NCBI GenBank assembly: GCA_019424645.1 | Contig: JAHYZB010000090.1 | Location: 1 to 10,063, forward strand | From: Oxalobacter formigenes | Lineage (GTDB): Bacteria > Pseudomonadota > Gammaproteobacteria > Burkholderiales > Burkholderiaceae_D | Length of the DNA stretch: 10,063 nucleotides | Reading direction: 5' to 3' | Part shown: positions 5,838 to 10,063 of the stretch, piece by piece | Layout of the letters: each line of letters begins with the position of its first letter | How positions within the stretch are numbered: position 1 is the first letter of the stretch | Notes under the pieces: model-generated | Databases searched by the model: none | The model's input: only the letters and a program-made list of their open reading frames with translations | What the model was told of the DNA's origin: nothing | Program-made: the position numbers and the translations under genes

Positions 5838-7182
5838 CATTTCGGATTTTTATGCGCGGGTGAGTGATGATCCTCTGACGATGGCGTTTCCCGAAGAAAA
5901 AAAGGCAATGCCGAATATGGCTGGCATGCGTCGTGAACCGCCTCCATGGAATGGCGGCACGTTTGCCGAATTCGCTCCACAAGCGTTTATGGCAGATCCG
6001 TCACGTCCGCTGGCGTTATACGTTCATGTCCCGTTTTGCCATCATCACTGTACTTTCTGTCCGTTTTACATCAATCAGACGAAAAAGGATTTCAGTGCGA
6101 AATATACGGCTCTCCTGCTCAAGGAAATCGCCGATACGGCAGATGTGTTGAAAGCAGTGGTTCACAAGCGCAAGGTCGACGTGATTTATTTCGGGGGCGG
6201 TACACCTACCGATCTGGAAAAGGACGATATGGCAAGTGTCATCCGTTCGCTGTTCGATCATTTCGATATTTCACCGGATGCAGAGGTGACGGTTGAAGGC
6301 CGCAATACCGGTTTTACGGCAGAGAAGGGCAAAGCATGGGTCGAGGCTGGAGCAAACCGGTTTTCAATCGGGCTTCAGGCTGCCAATACTGAGTTGCGCA
6401 GAAAACTTGGCAGGCTGGCTTCCAGAGAGGAGGCGGCGGCGACCCTGAACGAACTTGCCGATACGGGTGCCTCGGTCGTGATCGATCTGCTTTACGGATT
6501 GCCTGGCCAGACTGAGGAAATTCTGATCGATGATGTCCGTTACATCAGCGAACAAACGCGTATTGCAGGGCTGGATCTGTACGAACTCAGAATGTTTCCG
6601 GGTAGCCCGCTGGACAAGGCAATCGAAAGGGGCAAGATGCCACCCATGCCGGAGTTTTCTGAAAAGGCCAGGTTGTTCGGGTCGGCTTATAACGGACTGA
6701 TTCAGGCCGGATTTGACCATTTTTCTCCAAGACACTGGCGACGTACTCCAAATGAGAGATCTCTTTATAACCGTCTTGCCGGCGGTCAAACCGACATGAT
6801 CCCGTTCGGTTCGGCAGGAGGAGGCCGTCTGGGAACAATCGGTCTTGGAACAGCACGGGATATCAAGTCGTATACGGAGATGGTAGAGCGGGGTGAGAAA
6901 CCGCTGGGACGGATTACTGAAGCGCCACTTGCTGTCGGGAAAAGTGGTTTCAGCCGCGAAATCGATATGGCATTTGAATCGATCGGGGTTCCGGGAATAG
7001 ACAAATGGCCTGAGTCTCTTCGGGATTCGGGACGGCTTTTACTGGCTCAATGGCAAAAGGCAGGCTTGCTTGAAGGGGATATCACCGGCCCCGGAATGTC
7101 GTTTACCTGTGCCGGATTTTACTGGTCTGCTCGTATGAAAAAACTTCTGCTCGAGTTTGCTGCGGAACCGGTTCCGGCATAG
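5830..7182 (+). CDS. hutW: HutW/ChuW, radical SAM heme-degrading enzyme (oxygen-independent)
   Basis: The 450-residue protein belongs to the HemN-like radical SAM group that includes ChuW and HutW, which open heme anaerobically by a radical methyl transfer and release iron. The [4Fe-4S] motif is C70-HHH-C74-TF-C77 inside HVPFCHHHCTFCPFYIN, followed by the SAM-binding YFGGGTPT (120-127), VEGRNTGF, FSIGLQAAN and DLLYGLPGQTEE. The C-terminal part, including FTCAGFYWSARMKKLL, matches the HutW ending. The length is close to E. coli ChuW (about 445). It overlaps the ChuY-like gene by 8 bp and is the last gene before a terminator. HemN itself (coproporphyrinogen dehydrogenase) is the main alternative, but the heme-operon context and the CTFCPFY form favour HutW. 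Loss of activity in air is expected for the cluster type. Confidence 0.93.
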   Translation: MRDISDFYARVSDDPLTMAFPEEKKAMPNMAGMRREPPPWNGGTFAEFAPQAFMADPSRPLALYVHVPFCHHHCTFCPFYINQTKKDFSAKYTALLLKEIADTADVLKAVVHKRKVDVIYFGGGTPTDLEKDDMASVIRSLFDHFDISPDAEVTVEGRNTGFTAEKGKAWVEAGANRFSIGLQAANTELRRKLGRLASREEAAATLNELADTGASVVIDLLYGLPGQTEEILIDDVRYISEQTRIAGLDLYELRMFPGSPLDKAIERGKMPPMPEFSEKARLFGSAYNGLIQAGFDHFSPRHWRRTPNERSLYNRLAGGQTDMIPFGSAGGGRLGTIGLGTARDIKSYTEMVERGEKPLGRITEAPLAVGKSGFSREIDMAFESIGVPGIDKWPESLRDSGRLLLAQWQKAGLLEGDITGPGMSFTCAGFYWSARMKKLLLEFAAEPVPA

Positions 7183-7221
7183 GTCTTTTTATCGGCAGGC
7201 TTGCTGATGAACAGACCGGAG

Positions 7222-7258
7222 TGCCCTTCACTCATGTTTTTGTGGAGGGCATTTTTTT
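7222..7258 (+). terminator. Rho-independent terminator of the hut operon
   Basis: A 10-bp stem (TGCCCTTCAC pairing with GTGGAGGGCA, one G-U pair) with a 10-nt loop is followed by seven T. It begins 40 bp after the hutW stop and separates the heme operon from purN. Confidence 0.88.
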
Positions 7259-7323
7259 ATCCGAGAGGAGCGAAGACGGCTCTTTATTTCATGGCAGACA
7301 TGGCTTAAAGCTTGCCCAACGGG

Positions 7324-7329
7324 TACAAT
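7324..7329 (+). promoter_or_regulatory. Candidate -10 element of purN
   Basis: TACAAT, preceded by GGG, matches the -10 consensus at five of six bases. Its last base is only 7 nt before the purN ATG, so transcription would begin at or next to the A of the start codon. No good -35 is visible at 16-18 bp; TGGCTT is the nearest and is poor. Confidence 0.5.
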
Positions 7330-7335
7330 CTCGTC

Positions 7336-7989
7336 ATGAAAAATATAGTCATTCTTATTTCCGGCAGGGGCAGCAATATGGAAGCCATTGTGCGGACGTT
7401 CAATCAGGAAAAATGGGATGCCAGACTGTCTGCTGTCATCAGCAATCGTGCCGATGCAGCCGGTCTTGGTTTTGCCGAAAAAGCGGGTATTCCCACCCGT
7501 GTGGTTTCGCACAAGGAATATCCTGACCGTGAATCCTATGATGCCGCTTTGCAGAACGTGATCGACGAATATCAGCCTGATCTGCTGATTCTGGCTGGTT
7601 TCATGCGCATTCTGACGACGGGTTTTGTCGATCATTACACCGGTCGCATGATCAATATCCACCCATCTCTTCTCCCCAGCTTCAGGGGCTTGCATACGCA
7701 CCAGCAAGCGATTGACGCCGGTGTGCGTGTTCATGGCGCGACGGTTCATTTCGTGACGCCGGAACTGGATGGCGGCCCGATTATCGCGCAGGCGATCGTT
7801 CCGGTTTTTCCGGCTGACGATGAGGCTACACTGGCTGACAGGGTACTCGAACAGGAACACCGGATTTATCCCCGTGTCGTGCGTCTGATTGTCGAGGACA
7901 AAATCAGCCTGAATCAGGATGGTTGCGTGAAATTGTCGCCGGAAGTGGTTGATTCAATTGAATTTATTGTTAAGGGAGGTGGGCTGTGA
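7336..7989 (+). CDS. purN: PurN, phosphoribosylglycinamide formyltransferase (GAR transformylase)
   Basis: The 217-residue enzyme transfers a formyl group from 10-formyltetrahydrofolate to GAR, the third step of de novo purine synthesis. The start MKNIVILISGRGSNMEAI carries the phosphate-binding GRGSN loop. The catalytic triad is Asn107 and His109 in INIHPSLLPSF plus Asp145 in ELDGGP, equivalent to E. coli Asn106, His108 and Asp144 with an offset of one. ILAGFMRIL, upstream of the triad, lines the folate pocket. Length is usual for the family (about 210). The ATG at 7336 is preferred over an in-frame TTG at 7312, because the conserved N-terminus begins there. There is no Shine-Dalgarno sequence before the ATG and a -10 element lies just upstream, so the mRNA may be leaderless. 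The stop overlaps the next gene in GTGA. Confidence 0.96.
   Translation: MKNIVILISGRGSNMEAIVRTFNQEKWDARLSAVISNRADAAGLGFAEKAGIPTRVVSHKEYPDRESYDAALQNVIDEYQPDLLILAGFMRILTTGFVDHYTGRMINIHPSLLPSFRGLHTHQQAIDAGVRVHGATVHFVTPELDGGPIIAQAIVPVFPADDEATLADRVLEQEHRIYPRVVRLIVEDKISLNQDGCVKLSPEVVDSIEFIVKGGGL
7973..7980 (+). promoter_or_regulatory. Ribosome-binding site for the GTG start at 7986
   Basis: AGGGAGGT, a very strong Shine-Dalgarno sequence, lies five bases before the GTG at 7986 and within the end of purN. It decides the start codon and indicates that the methyltransferase is efficiently translated by coupling to purN. Confidence 0.75.
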
Positions 7990-9242
7990 GACTCGCACCA
8001 TTGGTTATTACCCATACCGAACAGGTATTGCGGGAAGTTCTTCAGTTTTCCGGTCCGGCCGACGTCGTGATTTCGCGTTATTTCCGTGAACATCCCAAGC
8101 TGGGGATGCGGGAAAGAGGTGCTGTTGCGGAAACGGTTTACGCTATCCTTCGTAACAGGTTGATTTACAATAATTTTTCTGAGTCGGGGTATGGCCCGCA
8201 GATGCGGCGCCTGGTGCTGTTGGGACTGGCGGATATTTATGGCATCGATTCTATTGGCGGGATCGACGAAAATGAAATCGCATGGCTAAACCATGTTTCA
8301 AAGGTGGATCGCAGCCAGTTGCCGCAGAAGATGCAGTCCAATTTGCCTGAATGGCTCTATGACCGGCTGGCAGAACAGATCGGGGAAGAGGAAACGCTTA
8401 AGCTGGCTGCTGTGCTCAATACGCCTGCACCGCTGGATTTACGCGTCAATACACTGAAAATCAAGCCTGATGAAGTGATGAAGGTGTTAAGTGAAGTGCC
8501 GGTCGAATGTGTTCCGACGCCTTTCGCTTCCACAGGGATTCGTCTCCAGAAAAAAATCGCCTTGCAGAATATGCCTTTGTTCAAGGACGGCGGAGTTGAG
8601 GTTCAGGATGAAGGCAGCCAGCTGCTGGCACAGATTGTGGGAGCCAAACGCGGTGAGATGGTTGTCGATTTCTGTGCTGGTGCAGGCGGCAAGACGCTGG
8701 CTCTTGGGTGTGCCATGCGCAATACCGGCCGTCTTTACGCTTTCGATGTGTCCGACAAGCGGCTGGCGAAGATGAAGCCGAGGCTGGCGAGAAGTGGCCT
8801 GTCGAACGTTCACCCGATCCAGATTGCTCATGAACGCGATGCCAGAATCAAGCGATTGGCAGGAAAAGCCGACCGGGTACTGATCGATTCGCCTTGTAGC
8901 GGACTGGGTACCTTGCGGCGTAATCCTGACCTGAAATGGCGGCAGACGCCGGAAACGATTACCGAGATGGCCGAAAAGCAGCATGCGATTCTGGAATCGG
9001 CCGCACGGCTGGTCAAAGTGGGCGGTCGGCTCGTTTATGCCACGTGCAGTTTGCTGGAAGATGAAAACGACCGGATTGTCGGGGATTTCCTGAAAAAGGA
9101 CGACCGTTTTGCGCTGGTGCCGATGTCGAAAGTGCTGGCAGACGGGAAGGTCGATCTGGAAATGGGGGATTATCTGAAGCTGATGCCACATCAACATCAG
9201 ACGGACGGATTTTTTGCGGCTGTGTTTGAACGCGTGAAATAA
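7986..9242 (+). CDS. RsmB/NOP-family SAM-dependent RNA (cytosine-5) methyltransferase
   Basis: The 418-residue protein has an N-terminal NusB-like RNA-binding part (about 1-150, with LGMRERGAVAETVYAILR) and a C-terminal class I methyltransferase domain. SAM motif I is VDFCAGAGGKTLALG at about 228-242, motif IV is DSPCSGLGTLRRNPDLKW with Cys304, and motif VI is YATCSLLEDEN with Cys354. In the m5C family the motif VI cysteine attacks C6 of the base and the motif IV cysteine helps release the product; both are present, so the enzyme should be active. RsmB, which makes m5C967 in 16S rRNA, is the closest named member. Burkholderiales carry more than one RsmB-like paralogue, and this purN-linked one may have a different target, so I give no symbol. 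The GTG start overlaps purN by 4 bp behind a strong ribosome site. Confidence 0.9.
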   Translation: MRLAPLVITHTEQVLREVLQFSGPADVVISRYFREHPKLGMRERGAVAETVYAILRNRLIYNNFSESGYGPQMRRLVLLGLADIYGIDSIGGIDENEIAWLNHVSKVDRSQLPQKMQSNLPEWLYDRLAEQIGEEETLKLAAVLNTPAPLDLRVNTLKIKPDEVMKVLSEVPVECVPTPFASTGIRLQKKIALQNMPLFKDGGVEVQDEGSQLLAQIVGAKRGEMVVDFCAGAGGKTLALGCAMRNTGRLYAFDVSDKRLAKMKPRLARSGLSNVHPIQIAHERDARIKRLAGKADRVLIDSPCSGLGTLRRNPDLKWRQTPETITEMAEKQHAILESAARLVKVGGRLVYATCSLLEDENDRIVGDFLKKDDRFALVPMSKVLADGKVDLEMGDYLKLMPHQHQTDGFFAAVFERVK

Positions 9243-9263
9243 GTCCGGTTTCCTGAAATTTGA

Positions 9264-9296
9264 AAGCGGCATTTCCCGAGGGAAGGCCGCTTTTTT
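9264..9296 (+). terminator. Rho-independent terminator after the purN-methyltransferase operon
   Basis: The lower stem AAGCGGC pairs with GCCGCTT and the upper stem TTCC with GGAA around a CGAG tetraloop, with a small internal mismatch. The stem is followed by a T tract ending at 9296. It starts 22 bp after the methyltransferase stop. Confidence 0.88.
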
Positions 9297-9435
9297 ATTA
9301 AAATACATTAATAAATATTTGTAATTTATTGTTTTAAATGATTTTTTCTGTTTTTGATTGCTGAAGACAGGATGAAAAATCCGGCTTCCCATTCTCTGAA
9401 ATCCGGTCAAGATCAAGAGTATTCCGATTCTCGGA

Positions 9436-9444
9436 TGATACAAT
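9436..9444 (+). promoter_or_regulatory. Candidate extended -10 promoter of the hydantoinase gene
   Basis: TGATACAAT combines a TGn extension with TACAAT, five of six matches to the -10 consensus. No clear -35 is visible, which is acceptable for an extended -10. It would give a leader of about 145 nt. Confidence 0.45.
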
Positions 9445-9446
9445 AG

Positions 9447-9507
9447 TCCGGTAATGCCTGAAGGGCACGCCGGATATTCTTGCCGGAGTGCATTTTGCAA
9501 GATTTTT
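9447..9507 (+). promoter_or_regulatory. Two hairpins with shared arms in the hydantoinase leader, possible attenuator
   Basis: Hairpin one pairs TCCGG (9447-9451) with CCGGA (9470-9474) and TGCC (9455-9458) with GGCA (9464-9467). Hairpin two pairs TCTTGC (9478-9483) with GCAAGA (9497-9502) and is followed by five T. A second CCGGA at 9483-9487 could compete for the first TCCGG, so the folds are partly exclusive. No known riboswitch class is recognised, and hairpin two is weak as a terminator. Confidence 0.35.
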
Positions 9508-9595
9508 CCCAATACGATTTTTTTCTCTTCAAAAACGATATGGCACTATTCACATCCTTGAAATCCTCTTGTAAAACTGTCGCAGGGAGATACTT

Positions 9596-10048
9596 ATGAT
9601 CCTTGGAATCGACGTTGGAGGTACGCATACCGATTCGGTCTTGATGAAAGGCCGGAAGATCATCCGCAAATCGAAAGTTCTGACGGATAAGGAAAACATT
9701 CTGAACTGCGTCATGATGGCCACAGAAGCTGTTGCCAGGCCGGAAGACATCAAGAATCTGGAACGCATTGTCCTGTCGACGACTTTGACGACGAATGCGG
9801 TTGTCCAGAATCAGCTTGCTCCTGTCGGTCTGATCGTCATGAACGGTCCCGGCGTGTCACCGAAAGATGTGCCATTGTATGACAAGGCAAATTATGTGGC
9901 CGGTTATATGAGCCATCGCGGTATTGAGGCTGAATCTCCGGATCGTTCGGAACTGGCTGCCTTGAAAGACAAGTTCAGGAAAGAAAAAATCAATCGTCTG
10001 GCTATTGTCGGCAAATTTTCGACCCGTAATCCTGCTCATGAACAGTAA
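9596..10048 (+). pseudogene. Hydantoinase/oxoprolinase-family protein, N-terminal part ending at an in-frame TAA (probable nonsense-disrupted gene)
   Basis: The 150-residue frame begins with the actin-like ATPase phosphate loop GIDVGGTHTD (4-13), continues with VLSTTLTTNAVVQ (59-71) and ends in AIVGKFSTRNPAHEQ (136-150). This is the Hydant_A_N domain of HyuA/5-oxoprolinase-like, ATP-dependent ring-opening enzymes. Whole family proteins are usually several hundred residues long, so this frame lacks part of the first domain and all of the catalytic A domain. After the TAA at 10046-10048 the same frame continues V-S-D-V-F to the window edge, which fits the expected continuation, so a single base change could have made the stop. 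A good ribosome site AGGGAG lies at about 9583-9589 before the ATG. A sequencing error, or a real stop with a downstream restart, remains possible because the window ends 15 bases later. Confidence 0.65.
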
Positions 10049-10063
10049 GTGAGTGACGTTTTC

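Larger units (their letters stand above)
9297..9595. other. Intergenic leader region upstream of the hydantoinase gene
   Basis: About 300 bp without a supported gene. The first part, to about 9360, is extremely AT-rich (8 G/C in the 70 bases 9291-9360) and contains a dyad AATAAAT-(7)-ATTTATT at 9310-9330. Two TGAAA-type repeats ending in AATCCGG occur 22 bp apart (ending 9384 and 9406). Further on are an extended -10 candidate (9436-9444) and two overlapping hairpins (9447-9474 and 9478-9502). The region thus looks regulatory rather than coding. Confidence 0.6.

Noticed and set aside
7312..7335. TTG start giving purN eight extra residues
   Set aside because: The conserved PurN N-terminus starts at the ATG at 7336, and the extra codons overlap the -10 element.
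7221..7526. 101-codon frame starting at the terminator hairpin
   Set aside because: It starts in the terminator stem and is out of frame with purN, with no family resemblance.
7228..7860. 210-codon minus-strand frame opposite purN
   Set aside because: It is antisense to purN, which has all its catalytic residues, and it begins inside that gene without a ribosome site.
8487..9512. 341-codon open frame on the minus strand
   Set aside because: It lies antisense to the methyltransferase gene, whose motifs are complete, and runs through the terminator. Its translation shows no recognisable domain and has shadow-frame composition.
1..10063. CRISPR arrays, tRNA or rRNA genes, insertion sequences, phage attachment sites
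   Set aside because: I saw no regularly spaced direct repeats, no cloverleaf-type or rRNA-like stretch, no transposase-like protein and no terminal inverted repeats with target duplications.

Overview
The window looks like chromosomal DNA of a Gram-negative betaproteobacterium, most likely Burkholderiales. A purN gene overlapped by an RsmB/NOP-type RNA methyltransferase gene fits that group, as do the even base composition and a TACAAT-type -10 element at purN. An anaerobe of the Oxalobacter type is a reasonable guess, because the heme-degrading enzymes here belong to the oxygen-independent route. That taxonomic call is inference, not proof.

Left half (1-5837 and on to 7182): a divergent heme acquisition and heme breakdown island. 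On the minus strand, reading leftward from about 4510, lie tonB, exbB, exbD, a TonB-dependent outer-membrane receptor and the first 26 codons of an unrecognised gene that runs off the left edge. On the plus strand lie hutX (cytoplasmic heme carrier), a ChuY-like NAD(P)H-dependent reductase and hutW (radical SAM heme-opening enzyme), coupled by 4-bp and 8-bp overlaps. The 207-bp divergent intergenic region holds a near-consensus Fur box placed inside a strong leftward sigma70-type promoter. The likely scheme is as follows: under iron limitation Fur leaves, TonB-ExbB-ExbD energises the receptor, heme enters, HutX handles it in the cytoplasm, HutW opens the ring without O2, and the ChuY-like protein reduces the tetrapyrrole product, leaving iron free. 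No heme oxygenase (HutZ/HmuO type) and no heme ABC importer is visible in the window.

Middle (7183-9296): a rho-independent terminator closes the hut operon. Then purN (purine biosynthesis) appears to start at or next to its own transcription start. A GTG-started RNA m5C methyltransferase gene overlaps purN by 4 bp and is followed by a second rho-independent terminator.

Right end (9297-10063): a roughly 300-bp spacer contains an extremely AT-rich block, an extended -10 promoter candidate and alternative hairpins. It leads into the N-terminal part of a hydantoinase/oxoprolinase-family gene. That reading frame meets a TAA after 150 codons, and family-like residues seem to continue in the same frame beyond it, suggesting a nonsense-disrupted gene.

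The heme system is built from known families. The features most worth a second look are the substituted heme-ligand positions in HutX and the receptor, the Gly-rich TonB linker, the single Fur box within the tonB promoter, the possibly leaderless purN, and the interrupted hydantoinase gene.
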